48,453 nucleotides of DNA. Origin: Lactarius indigo (lineage: Eukaryota > Basidiomycota > Agaricomycetes > Russulales > Russulaceae). The stretch is taken from NCBI GenBank assembly GCA_025766275.1, contig JAFKAC010000241.1, forward strand, positions 1 to 48,453, written 5' to 3'. The notes beneath the pieces are model-generated. The model saw nothing but the letters and a program-made list of their open reading frames with translations, was not told the DNA's origin and did not search any database. Shown one piece after another: positions 9,220 to 18,913 of this stretch; position 1 is the stretch's first letter, and each line of letters starts with the position of its first letter. A program made the translations under genes and the position numbers.

Positions 9220-11250
9220 TTGGTACCGCTCACACCTCAACAGCATCAACCTCCCGAAGAAACAAGCCGGGATATCACGCCTCAAGTCCCGGGCGGAATG
9301 CCCTCGTACCGGTCACCTTCCGCCCTCACCCCTCTCACTCCGTCTACCACCTCGTCGGTTCCACCTCAAGAAGAAGAAACATCAACCAAGCAGCGGCAAC
9401 AAGTGCCGCCGCCTGCCAAGGGCAAGGCAAAAACCAAGGAACCTCAAGAACCGACGCGCAAGTCATCGCGCATCCCCAAACCAACATTCAAAGTCACCGG
9501 GCTCTTCACCGAAGGAGCTCAACCCGAAGCCGAAGAAGAACAGCCAAGCGCAGCAGCCCGAAAGTGGTTCCACCCGGACTGGCCCGGAGACGATGGTGCA
9601 AGCGCGTATGCGGCTGACAATTTCACTCCAGAGTACGCCTTCCTCGCGGAAAGCAAGGAACTCATGGAAGCCGCTCTCAACGACTCTCAAGACGATCCCA
9701 AAACTCTGGCTCAAGCGCGATCTCGCTCAGACTGGCCCAAGTGGCAGGAAGCGATGGATCGCGAAATCGCAACCCTCGAAGAAGCCGGGACTTGGTCAAC
9801 AGTCCCCAGACCCGCCGGCAAGAATATCGTCGGCAGCAAGTGGGTCTTCCGCATCAAACGGAAGGCCGACGGGTCTATCGAGAAGTACAAGGCGCGCCTC
9901 GTAGCGCGCGGGTTCACACAGAAATTCGGCATTGACTACTTCGACACTTTCTCCCCAGTCGCGCGGCTCGCAAGCTTCCGCACTATTCTCGCCATCGCCG
10001 CTCGCAACGACTGGGACGTCGATACATTCGACTTCAACGGCGCCTACCTCAACGGAGAGCTAAGTGACGATGAAGACATTTATATGCAAGCACCCCCCGG
10101 ATACGACACTCAGGGGGAGTCGGTCAAACACCTCCGCAAATCCCTTTACGGACTCAAGCAAGCCGGCCGCAAATGGTATGATACCCTGCGCCGCGCTCTC
10201 ATGGACCTGGGATTCGGCATCAACAACGCTGATCCCGGCGTCTTCTCCATTCACGACAAAAACCACATCACTATTCTCGCAGTTCATGTTGACGATTGCA
10301 TGATCACAGGTAGCTCAGACGAGCTCATTCGGTACTACAAGAGAGCGCTCAATTCGCGTTACTCCCTCACCGACCTCGGCCCCATCCATTGGCTCCTCGG
10401 TATCAAGATCACCCGCGACCGTAAGGCGCGGACCATTTCCCTCTCCCAGACATCATACATCGACACCATACTCTCTCGCTTCTCCCTCAGCGACGCTAAA
10501 CCCGTCGCCACTCCTATCACTCCCGGGGCATCTTACAGCAAATCCGACACACCCTCTGACGCCACCGAAGCGGCGCATATGAAGAAAGTACCTTATCGCG
10601 AGGCCGTCGGCAGCTTGATGTACGCCGCCGTCGCCACTCGCCCCGACATTACATTCGCCATCTCCACCCTATCTCAGTTCCTCAGCAACCCGGGTGAAAT
10701 CCACTGGGAAGGCGTCAAGCGCGTCTTCCGCTATCTCGCCGGCACCAAACACCACTCGCTCACCTTCGGCAATGAGCGACACGATCTCCTGGGATTTACT
10801 GACGCAGATGGCGCATCCCAGGACCACCACCATGCGATATCCGGCTTCGCATTTCTCATCGACGGCGGAGCGGTCGCATGGGCCTCGCGGAAACAAGAAA
10901 TCATCACCCTATCCACCGCCGAGGCCGAATACGTCGCCGCAACTCACGCGGCCAAGGAGTGTATTTGGCTCAGAAGACTTACTGAGCCATTCTTCGGCAT
11001 ATCACATTCCCCCACTCTTCTCCATTGCGACAACCAGGCCGCGCTCCATCTCGCCACCGAAGATAACTACCATGCTCGTACCAAGCACATCGACATACGT
11101 TTCCACTTTATCCGTCAAACCATTTCCGACAGACTCATCAACATCGAATACTGTCCAACCGAAGACATGACCGCGGATATCCTCACCAAGCCGCTGGCGA
11201 AGTTCAAGGTCGCGCTCCACTCGCAGAACCTCGGACTCCGTCGAGCGTGA
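9220..11250 (+). CDS. copia reverse transcriptase-RNase H segment (open)
   Basis: A long uninterrupted frame of about 676 codons; no independent ATG start is implied, since it continues from integrase. It opens with a P/Q/S-rich linker and KSSRIPKPT. RT (RVT_2 type) follows with WQEAMDREIATLEEAGTW, GSKWVFRIKRKADG, FDFNGAYLNGEL and the catalytic HVDD at about 10285-10296 (HVDD instead of YVDD). RNase H follows with GSLMYAAVATRPDI, WASRKQEIITLSTAEAEYVA and LHCDNQAALHLA. It ends in DILTKPL and TGA at 11248-11250, directly before the PPT. Catalytic residues are all present, so this half could still be active if translated. Confidence 0.9.
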   Translation: MVPLTPQQHQPPEETSRDITPQVPGGMPSYRSPSALTPLTPSTTSSVPPQEEETSTKQRQQVPPPAKGKAKTKEPQEPTRKSSRIPKPTFKVTGLFTEGAQPEAEEEQPSAAARKWFHPDWPGDDGASAYAADNFTPEYAFLAESKELMEAALNDSQDDPKTLAQARSRSDWPKWQEAMDREIATLEEAGTWSTVPRPAGKNIVGSKWVFRIKRKADGSIEKYKARLVARGFTQKFGIDYFDTFSPVARLASFRTILAIAARNDWDVDTFDFNGAYLNGELSDDEDIYMQAPPGYDTQGESVKHLRKSLYGLKQAGRKWYDTLRRALMDLGFGINNADPGVFSIHDKNHITILAVHVDDCMITGSSDELIRYYKRALNSRYSLTDLGPIHWLLGIKITRDRKARTISLSQTSYIDTILSRFSLSDAKPVATPITPGASYSKSDTPSDATEAAHMKKVPYREAVGSLMYAAVATRPDITFAISTLSQFLSNPGEIHWEGVKRVFRYLAGTKHHSLTFGNERHDLLGFTDADGASQDHHHAISGFAFLIDGGAVAWASRKQEIITLSTAEAEYVAATHAAKECIWLRRLTEPFFGISHSPTLLHCDNQAALHLATEDNYHARTKHIDIRFHFIRQTISDRLINIEYCPTEDMTADILTKPLAKFKVALHSQNLGLRRA

Positions 11251-11257
11251 GGGGGAG
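11249..11257 (+). promoter_or_regulatory. copia polypurine tract
   Basis: GAGGGGGAG lies immediately upstream of the 3' LTR start TGTTGCATTT, the expected position for plus-strand priming. Confidence 0.85.
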
Positions 11258-11770
11258 TGTTGCATTTCGGCACGCTCGACCCGGCCGACTCGAACCCCCA
11301 CAAAAAACAACACCGCCGCGATAATGCGCGGCGGCTCAAGATCCAACATTTCCGTATTCATTCCCATTCAAACATCGCAAGCCTCATAGGGGTCTCACTC
11401 CCCTTTCTGCTTCATTTCTCGACACCGCTTCGTCACATACTCCCCTGTTTCATGCCTGCAAAAGGCCCGTGCGTATTTATGTTCTCTTTACTATACTTTA
11501 TTCTTGTTTCTGTTAAAAATTTATCTACATTGTATTAAAGCGCGCTCGTATGTACTCCAAATGGTTATCCAGTTGTATTCCTCCTCTCCCTCGTGTGCCC
11601 TTGAGACCCTCTCCAAAGCGAGCTTCGCCTCGCCTTTGCCTATCTTCGCTTGTTCTCTACCATCGCTCGACCTCGCGCTTTTCTCTTTGCCAATCGAACC
11701 GGCCTTTCGGATCTTATCACCCGACCGGCACACTTAGCCGGATCGCCCCTATTGCCCGATCTTTACACCA
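11258..11770 (+). repeat. copia 3' LTR
   Basis: 513 bp, one base different from the 5' LTR. Followed by the TSD CGCAG at 11771-11775. Confidence 0.95.
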
Positions 11771-11775
11771 CGCAG

Positions 11776-11954
11776 AGTCCGGATGTATGATGTCATAGAA
11801 GTACAGTGATGTCATAGATGACGCAATGGTAAGTCCAGATTGTACAGATCAAACAGTATCTAATCTACAAGTCCTGTATGTCTAATCTAAAGCAGTCCAT
11901 GCTGCAAGTCCGGTCCGTACGAGCCACTAAGTGCGCAAGGGTCACTTATCAACA
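11776..11954 (-). repeat. solo LTR X, second part
   Basis: Continuation of the family-X LTR after the copia insertion; it matches 46325-46500 on the opposite strand. It ends at AACA (11954), followed by the TSD TTATA. Confidence 0.9.
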
Positions 11955-11959
11955 TTATA

Positions 11960-12145
11960 CTCGTACAAACTGGTGTTTATCAGGACTGTTTTCTTAGGCC
12001 ACGTCACAGAGGCTGACGCATCGTACTACGTGTCAAATGGCACCATAAGGCGTGCTTGTTGCGATACCAGAACTTCTACAAAACTTTCAGGGTCGTAAGT
12101 GAGACCGCGCGTGACGTGATGTCACGATGTCACGTGATCGTGACA
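11960..12145 (-). repeat. gypsy A 3' LTR, second part
   Basis: Matches 18723-18908. Together with 5454-5696 it restores a 429-bp LTR. Confidence 0.95.
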
Positions 12146-12158
12146 TAACCCCCCTACT
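12146..12158 (-). promoter_or_regulatory. gypsy A polypurine tract
   Basis: The minus strand reads AGTAGGGGGGTTA directly before the 3' LTR start TGTCACG. Confidence 0.85.
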
Positions 12159-12270
12159 AGGTCAAGTCGTCTCGACTTGCGTCTCTGGTTGCATGTGTGA
12201 AATTGTAATCGTGTTGAAAGATGTAATGTTCGGGACGTCTGTATGGGTCCCCGCGTCGCTGTGCTTGAAG

Positions 12271-13532
12271 TCATGCAGTCGCTTGCGTGGCGCGTTCGCG
12301 GTCGACAGCTCGGCCAAGTACCGCGAGCCACGCGCAGTACGTATTAGCGTGGGAGGCGGTAGGGGAGACATGGCAAACGCGACGGTCGGCGCACTTCGCG
12401 TGTGGTGTACAACACTCGAACATGAGGTGCTCTGTACTGTCGCACCACGTACAGGCTGGTAGTCCGGCACGGCTGTGTATAGACGCTTGTTGATCGGCGA
12501 CTGATGTGCCACTCGTAATTGTGGTCGCCTTGGTAGTTACCTCGCCGTCCTCGACTTCGTGTAACTCGGGTGAGACCGATCGCGCGGGTTCGTCGTGCAG
12601 CTGGGGGTAAGTGAGTCGTCGCGGATTGGCTACCACAGCTTTGGCGAATGTACGTGGCAGGACTCGAGGGGGGATAGGGAGGATCTGTTCGGCCATCAGT
12701 ACTGCGCGGTGATGGCGAAGGCATGGGTCAGAGAGTCCGTCGTGTGTGAATACGGAGGCCAGGGCAGTGGGCATGGGTTTTGGGAGGTATGGCGATAGCC
12801 GGGTTACTGCGCAAGCCTCGATGATGCGTGTGTCAATGGCGGCCGCGTTTGTGGCCCAATCCACCATACCGTATTCGGCTTCTCGTAGTCATTGTACGAG
12901 TAGTTCTTGTTGGAGAACCAATTCTCTGAGACGATGGACGTCAGCACTGAGACCGGGGTCTGCAAGTCGTCCTAGTGCCTTGTCGACCTCAGTACGAGCT
13001 GGGTGTTCGGGACGGAAGATGTCGATAAACTCTTTCTCCAAGATACGAGGTATGATGTCGGGGCGTGGCCGCGCCATTAGTTCGGTATAATAGAAGGGTT
13101 TACTGCGCCCTTCCGTGGCGATAACAATAGGTTGCCTGCGTGGATTGATAACGAACTGGAGATAGGCCGCGTTCTTCGTTCCCCATCAGAATACGGTATC
13201 TCTACCTGATAGGGGTGTTCCGGCAACGTCTTTTGCCAGTCACCGGGAGGTGGTAGGTCGTTAGTGATGGGTCGTGCCGGCAACGGGTGGGGCTGTCATT
13301 GTTCCTGCTGCACCGCGATTCCCTCTAGTGCTTCTCTACGCAGTCGCTGTTGTCGTCTCTGTTTTGCTTGTGAGTGACGATAGTGATACCCGTCGTTGCC
13401 GATATGGGTGCTTAACCCCCACATATCTTCGCGCGAACGAGGCGAGTTTAGTAGGGCATTGTAAGTGGTCCCTACTCTGGCCCACTCGTTAACCTCTCTG
13501 TCGATACGTCGATTGATGTCGTCGGGGAGGTC
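12271..13532 (-). pseudogene. gypsy A post-chromodomain accessory reading frame with CCHC knuckle
   Basis: Coding character continues about 420 codons past the chromodomain, in the position where some gypsy elements carry a third ORF. Segments in order: DLPDDINRRIDREVNEW; a basic QAKQRRQQRLRREALEG helix; KPFYYTE at 13081-13101; MARPRPDIIPRILEKEF; a helical segment RTEVDKALGRLADPGL; AEYGMVDWATNAAAIDTRI; and a C-terminal zinc knuckle C-x2-C-x4-H-x4-C at 12412-12453 followed by more cysteines. It ends at 12271-12273. Breaks are CGA-to-TGA type stops (13533-13535, near 13305, near 12888) plus a frameshift near 13090-13140. The KPFY.TE motif recurs in the equivalent frame of gypsy C. A possible nucleic-acid-binding role is only inferred from the knuckle. 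Confidence 0.7.
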
Positions 13533-14561
13533 TCAAGCAGCGATGAGTGGATATTGAGGTGGGTGTCGTTGCATAGCTAGCGTGATGCAATTGATGGTTG
13601 TTTTGGCGCGTTCTTTATACCGTTGAATCAGGTCAGGGGCGTGTATGTTATCGAGGGGTTCCCAGCTATCGTGAGCTGCGGAGAATCCCTTCCATCTCAC
13701 TAGATATTGCGGCGTCTTCTTTCGTCCGGTGGTACGATAGTCAAGAATTTCTTCGATTTCCCATTCGAGTTCGCCGTCTATGAGTTCTGGTGGGGGTGCC
13801 TCTTCTCTTTGTCCATTCATGGTGGTTTCGCGATAGGGCGTGAGTAGGCCGGCGTGGAATACGTCATGTATTTTCCACTGTACCGGTAATTGTAGGCGAT
13901 ACGCCGTATCAGAGACGCGTTGGAGGACTATGAACGGCCCGTAGCGTCGGGGTGCTAACTTTGCCGATGGATGGGTGGTCCGCAGATTTGTGGCGTCAAG
14001 CCAGACTTTATCGCCTAATCAATAGGGCTGATACGTCGGCGACTCGATTACCCACTTCTGTTGAGCTCGATACATGGCTTGTTTTGCGTTAGTCCTAGCT
14101 TCCGTGAGTTCAGATAGTTGTTGGTCGGCAGTAGGTGATGAAGTGGTGCTTCTTGGTTGATGTACTGTGGGTATGAAACCCATGATTAGTTCAAATGGTG
14201 CCTTCTTTGTCGTGTCGGATGTCCACGCGTTCAACGTGTACTGGGCGATGGGCAACATGGGTGCCCAATTGTCTTGTTGGTAGTTAGCGTAGATACGAAG
14301 GTACTGTTCTACCTTCTGATTTGTATGCTCGGATTGCCCATCGGTGCGGGGGTGATAAGCCGAGCTAATATTTTGTTGTATTCCTAACGCTGAACACCAA
14401 GCTCGTGCCAGCGCAGCCGTAAACCTGGGGTCGTGGTCCGATATGACCTTGCTTGGTAAGCCATAGTGGGGAAGCACGTGTCGTATATACGACTGGGCTA
14501 CCTGTTCCGTTCCGTTCGTTTCCTTCCAAGGTATGAAAATGTTCGCCTTTGAGCAACCCTA
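13533..14561 (-). pseudogene. gypsy A integrase C-terminal half and chromodomain
   Basis: After a TAG at 14559-14561 (CAG to TAG) the frame continues with the rest of the integrase core: VISDHDPRF, AYHPRTDGQSEHTNQKVEQY with the catalytic Glu, and PFELIMGF. A TGA at 14019-14021 interrupts PY.LGDKVWLDATNL. The GPY/F-type block (KLAPRRYGPFIV, KIHDVFHAGLLTPY) follows. The chromodomain lies at about 13610-13760 (WEIEEILDYR...QYLVRWKGFSAAHDSWEP). The three aromatic positions expected for methyl-lysine binding appear retained. The region ends at the TGA at 13533, where the accessory frame begins in the same frame. Confidence 0.85.
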
Positions 14562-16055
14562 ATCGGTAATTGTTAGAATTGTGTCAAAATTTCGTGACTT
14601 GGGTAGTTTAGTGATGAAATCGAGTGCGATAGTTTTGAACGGAAGAGGTGATTCATCCGGGTAGATGGGAGATAACGGTACACGCGGTCGGGTGGTGAGA
14701 TTTTTATTAGCTTGGCACTTTGTGCAGCCGCGGATATAGTCGATGACATCGGTTTTCATGTTTGGCCACCAATAATGTTTTTTGATGGCTGTCAGCGTAT
14801 TGGACTGTCCTGGATGACCGGCGGAGATAAGGTCGTGAAATGACCGAATTAGCCCCCTCCTCAGGGAGGGATCGTCCACGATCACCAGTCGTTCGTCGTG
14901 AAACCAAAGACCGGCCGCGTCGCGGGATAATGGGGGACGCGCATCAGTAAAGAAGGTGGTGCGGGAAGTTTGCGTGGCGCGACAGAGGTCATCAAGGGTG
15001 GTGGAGCGTGCGACATTGACGAAGAAAGAGGGTGGGAGGACGGTGATGGCGGAATTGTCAACCTCAGTAAGGGCAAGGGTTGGATGTCGTGAGAGGGCGT
15101 CGGCGTGGAGGGTGGTGCCGGGTACGTGTTTGAGCACCAGATTGTAATCAGCGAGGACGTTGACGAGTTGCGCAACGCGTCGATTAATATGTTGAGGGGA
15201 GCGGTAATGGAGTAGGTTCTGATGATCGACGAGGACTGTAACAGGGTGAGAGGCGGCAACAAGAAGGTGGCGCCAGTGTTCGAGTCCGCGAACAAGAGCA
15301 AGGAGTTCGTGATCATAAACATCGTAATTTCGTTCGGCGGGAGACAGGGATTGAGAGAAGTAACCGACCGCTTGTTGTTTTCCGCGGGGGTCAGGCTGCG
15401 TTAGTATCGCACCAAGAGCGAAGAGGGAAGCGTCCGTTTGAAGTTGGAAGGGTAAAGTGAGGTCGGGTTGGCGTAACGCGGGACGTGAGCATGCAATAGA
15501 AAGTAAGGCGTCCAGAGCTCTTGTACATTCTGGAGTCCATGAGAAAGTTGCGTCTTTCTTTAAAAGGTCAGTAAGAGGACGTGCAATGTCGGCATAGCGT
15601 GGTATGAATGGTCGTTGATACCGGAGGACCCCGAGTGTGCTACGTACTTGTTTGATAGTTTGTAGCGTACGCGGCCAGTCGCGTAAACCCGAGACTTTGT
15701 CGTCGCCCATTTGGATCGTACGATTAGCGATGGTCATTCCGAGATAATCGATCTCGGTTCGTTCGAAGGCGCATTTCGACAGTTTCAGGAAATAGCTTTC
15801 GTCCTGTAGGGTTTGTAGTACCTGTCCAACAATGAGACGATGACGTTGGTAGTCCAATGTTGTGGCGATAAGTATATCGTCCATATATATGAACAATTCC
15901 GCAGGGTATTTTGGAGGAGTATGCGAAAAATTCGGTTCATTGCTTGGACAAATGTAGCGGGAGAGTTGGTTAGTCCGAAATACATGACCATTGGTTCGAA
16001 TAAACCTCGCGGTGTCTTGAATGCTGCCTTCCATTGATCGCCGTCCTTGATTCAA
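14562..16055 (-). pseudogene. gypsy A RT (3' part)-RNase H-integrase N-terminal half
   Basis: The frame opens after the TGA at 16052-16054 and a frameshift around 15900-16000; a shadow frame carries [18 protein letters not shown]. From about 15890 it reads the RT catalytic box YMDD (15876-15887), then KLSKCAFERTEIDYLG. RNase H follows with QTDASLFALGAIL and ADALSRHP. Integrase begins with the HHCC domain (HPGQ...KKHYWWPNM...CTKCQANK) and the first catalytic Asp in IALDFITKLPK. Normal gypsy order, with integrase 3' of RNase H. Nonfunctional because of the breaks at both ends. Confidence 0.85.
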
Positions 16056-17032
16056 ATGTTATTATACCCCCACCGTATGTCGAACTTTGTGAACAAGGCT
16101 TTATCCCCGAGCTGATCTAATAAGTTCGAGATTAGGGGGATCGGGTAAGTGTCTTTCAGCGTTATCTGATTTAGGGGTTTGTAGTCTTGGACTGGTCGTA
16201 ACTTGCCGTCCTTTTTCTTTAAGAAGAAAAATGACGATGCGTATGGCGACTTCGATTCTCGTATATACCCCTTCTGGAGATGTTCTTGCAAGAACTCGTC
16301 GAGGTGCTCTAATTCCTTTGCGTTGAGTGGGTATATTTTACACTTCAAAGTGGCCGGTGCTGTCGGAAGGAGTGTGATCACGTGATCATCTTCTCTTTCG
16401 GGAGGGAAGCGCATCGCAGCTTTTTCCGAAAACACCGTGGCCCATTGTTGGTACTGTTCGGGGAGTTCTTCGTTTGGTTTGTTCTGTCGTTCCGCCATTT
16501 CTTGGGCTATAGTCCCAATACTCGTCCTTCGATCGATACTCATTGTCCTTTGACCCCCCTGTAGCCGGTTAGTAGGCCAGTCGATCTGTGGGTTGGTTTT
16601 TGTAAACCACAGATGACCGAGTATCATGCGAGGATGGCCCAAACGCGTGACGTATAGCATTGTGTCATATTGCTGTTCGTTCCAACTAATGCGGACCCGA
16701 CAGGCTTTGGATATGCTACCATGTTCGTTTCGGGTTCCATCGACGTTGTATACCAATCGGTTATCGACGGTTGTAGTCTGGGCGTCGAGTTCCCGAACGC
16801 ATTCTTTGTTGATGAAATTATCGGAAGCCCCGGAATCGAGTAGTGCTGAGATTTTATTTGTGGTACCCACTATTGGTATTTCAATGGTGAGTGCGTCGTT
16901 CGAGGTACTGTGGATAGCATTAATTTCGACTGTTTCATCGTCCATGTCGTCTTCGTCGAGGCTAGCTTCCATCAACAGTTGAGAGATCATGTCCTTTCGC
17001 TGGGCGACCGATAACCCCAGTACACCCGTCAT
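16052..17032 (-). pseudogene. gypsy A protease and RT (5' part)
   Basis: Begins in the gag-protease linker. It contains the retropepsin motif ALLDSGASDNFI near 16820-16850 and MILGHLWF, then the RT N-terminal fingers: EHLDEFLQEHLQKGYIRESKSPYAS, FFLKKKDGKLRPVQDYKPLN and FTKFDIRWGYNNI. The stop at 16052-16054 is TGA where the family has Arg (NNIRI), that is CGA to TGA in a TCG context. Family role: the aspartic protease matures the polyprotein and RT copies the RNA. Confidence 0.85.
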
Positions 17033-17128
17033 CAGGGTTTCGACGGATGTTTCTTGTTTGGTGGGTGTCGGTGTGGCTACGACAGTGGCCTCGTTGACGC
17101 GTGCCGGAGTTTTCTTGTTTGGGCAATC

Positions 17129-18426
17129 TCAAGAGAGGTGTCCGGTCTTTTTACAACGGAAGCATAAGCCCTCCTTTCGACACCGGTCCATTTCTGCAAG
17201 TTCTTGGGGGGTACGGATGCGAGGGGTGTACGTTTGCGTGGCGTCCACCTCCATTGGTACTACCTGATCATTCCGATTTACAGGTTTCGATGGTCGGGTG
17301 TTCTGGACCGGGATCACGCTTGTCTTCCCAATTTGTGCGATGCAATTAGTGATCGTTCGGTAACGTTGGACCTCTTCTCGTGTCGCTTCTCTCCAGTCCT
17401 GCATCGTAAGTGGCATTTTCTGCCGTTTAAGGCAAGATACTAGGAGTCCTTTCCGCAGTCCACGGCGGAATAGATCGACTGTTCCTTTCGCCGCTAGGTC
17501 CCAGTCTGCTGCTTTGGCGAGTTGTTTGAAGTTCGCGATATATTCATCGATTTCTTCGCCTTTCATGGTGAGCGTGGTCAGCTTAGAATAGGCATTTTGC
17601 TGACTCAAGGTGTCTGTCCATGCGTTCTGGAAGTCGGTTATGAAGTCGGTCCATAGTGTTTCGCTGGTCTCGGGGATGGGGTTCGTGGTTCGATTGATCT
17701 TTTCTTCAAGTTTTTTGTCTTGCGCTTGATTCCAACTTTCGACAGCTCGTCCTCGAATAAGCGTAAGCGCAAGGGCCACTCGTTGGTAAGGGACAACCAT
17801 TCTTTCGTTCGTACAGTTGACTCGTCGATATTGATTGAACTCGTGTAGAAATTGTCGACTCCTGTCTCGATTGCCATCGAAGAACGCTGGTGCTGCCCCT
17901 TGCAGAGGGCCCGTAATAGTCGTCGTGCTACTTCCGCTTCCACTAGCCATTGGCGTACTTGATAAAGCGGGGATAGGTGTGACGATGGGTATGGGTGCCA
18001 ATTGAGGTGACTTTCTTTTCCCTTTCTGTTTCCCGAGTTGTCGCTTATGTTCCGTCCAGTTATAGGCGGGAACTGCGTTAGTCGTTGATCTGCGTTTCAA
18101 TCCCCAAAGATGTGGTCCGTCGACGTGAGCGTTTGTATAGGTGTACCACCCGGTGTTTTCGATGAAGACTTCGTACCAAGCGTCTTCTGTCTCGTCGTAT
18201 TCAACGTCGAGGGCTGGGCTGGGGTCTCGTCGTACGATATATCCCCGGCCTTGGATCCAATTGATTCCCCCGGTTATGATATCGTTTAGATTGTTGGTAT
18301 CTCTTCTAATGACAAGTCGTTTTACTGTCGGGTCACCATCCTCTGGTGCTGGTTCGAAGTAGGCGTGCTGCAAATCGAGCGCCACTATGACTACGCGTCC
18401 GCCGTTGGACTGTCCGTGTCGTTCAT
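17129..18426 (-). pseudogene. gypsy A gag
   Basis: The open frame at 17129-18385 encodes a retrotransposon gag with YQRVALALTLIRGRAVESW, WTDFITDFQNAWTD, GEEIDEYIANFKQLAKAADWD and VDLFRRGLRKGL. It ends in a zinc knuckle CFRCKKTGHLS that is cut by TGA (17129-17131) just before the last Cys, again CGA to TGA. The frame has no ATG at its upstream end (GTG at 18385). A better ATG lies at 18426-18424 (MNDTDSP) in another frame, so an indel probably separates the two. Gag starts about 55 bp after the LTR, so A has no leader ORFs. Confidence 0.85.
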
Positions 18427-18468
18427 TGTCTGGGAACGCTTTTCGCCTCGTTCAGCGGCAGAGTAGTG

Positions 18469-18479
18469 GTCTACTCTTA
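18469..18479 (-). promoter_or_regulatory. gypsy A primer-binding site, self-complementary type
   Basis: The minus strand reads TAAGAGTAGAC immediately after the LTR. Its exact 11-nt complement GTCTACTCTTA is inside the 5' LTR (plus 18677-18687), 35 nt downstream of TATAAA (plus 18717-18722). This is the layout of Tf1-type self-priming, where the first bases of the RNA fold back as primer. Confidence 0.8.
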
Positions 18480-18908
18480 TGTTATGGTTCCGAGGGACCG
18501 TACGTTCACTAAGTCACGCGGAGCTGAGCTCAACGCAGTCGGAGAGTCGGGACTTATGTATCTGAACACAAGTTGAGTTTCGGGGATACCTTGGCTCAAC
18601 TCAAAGAGTATCGCAAGGGAGAGGGGGATGTTCGCGGGGTTCTGAAGACAAGACAAGTCGACTCGGATTCAAGAACTAAGAGTAGACAGGGAATTCCGTG
18701 CTACTCTGTGCTACGCTTTATACTCGTACAAACTGGTGTTTATCGGGACTGTTTTCTTAGGCCATGTCACAGAGGCTGACGCGTTATACTACGTGTCAAA
18801 TGGCACCATAAGGCGTGCTTGTTGCGATACCAGAACTTCTACAAAACTTTCAGGGCCGTAAGTGAGACCGCACGTGACGTGACGTCACGATGTCACGTGA
18901 TCGTGACA
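18480..18908 (-). repeat. gypsy A 5' LTR
   Basis: 429 bp, minus-strand TGTCACG...CCATAACA. Contains TATAAA (18717-18722 read on minus). Followed by the TSD ATAGG at 18909-18913. Confidence 0.95.
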
Positions 18909-18913
18909 ATAGG

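Larger units (their letters stand above)
6144..11770 (+). mobile_element. Ty1/copia retrotransposon
   Basis: LTRs at 6144-6656 and 11258-11770 are both 513 bp. I find a single difference (C versus T near 6640/11754), so this is the youngest insertion in the window. Order is LTR, PBS, gag, protease, integrase, RT, RNase H, PPT, LTR, typical of copia. It lies inside a family-X solo LTR with TSD CGCAG. Despite near-identical LTRs, the gag and integrase halves carry several frameshifts, so the copy cannot make a full polyprotein and was presumably mobilised in trans, or the breaks are assembly errors. Confidence 0.95.
5697..11954 (-). mobile_element. solo LTR of family X, split by copia
   Basis: On the plus strand it begins TGATGAACAG and ends CTTATCAACA; on its own (minus) strand it is TGTTGATAAG...CTGTTCATCA. 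The 5-bp duplication TTATA flanks it (5692-5696 and 11955-11959). Its own sequence is 5697-6143 plus 11776-11954, about 626 bp. The same LTR stands alone at 46325-46940 and as a fragment at 35481-35984. No internal coding region is present, so this is a solo LTR left by LTR-LTR recombination. It landed on the TTTATA that forms the TATA box of gypsy A's LTR. Confidence 0.9.
5454..18908 (-). mobile_element. Ty3/gypsy chromovirus A
   Basis: Coding is on the minus strand: 5' LTR 18480-18908, PBS 18469-18479, gag, protease-RT-RNase H-integrase-chromodomain, a post-pol reading frame, PPT 12146-12158, 3' LTR. The 3' LTR is split into 5454-5696 and 11960-12145 by a nested solo LTR plus copia. Both LTRs total exactly 429 bp. 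By eye they differ at about ten sites, all transitions. Excluding the nested insert, A is about 7.2 kb. It is inactive: several nonsense codons (CGA to TGA, CAG to TAG) and frameshifts break gag and pol. It inserted into an otherwise open Tnp2 gene, so that transposase was probably intact until A arrived. Confidence 0.95.
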
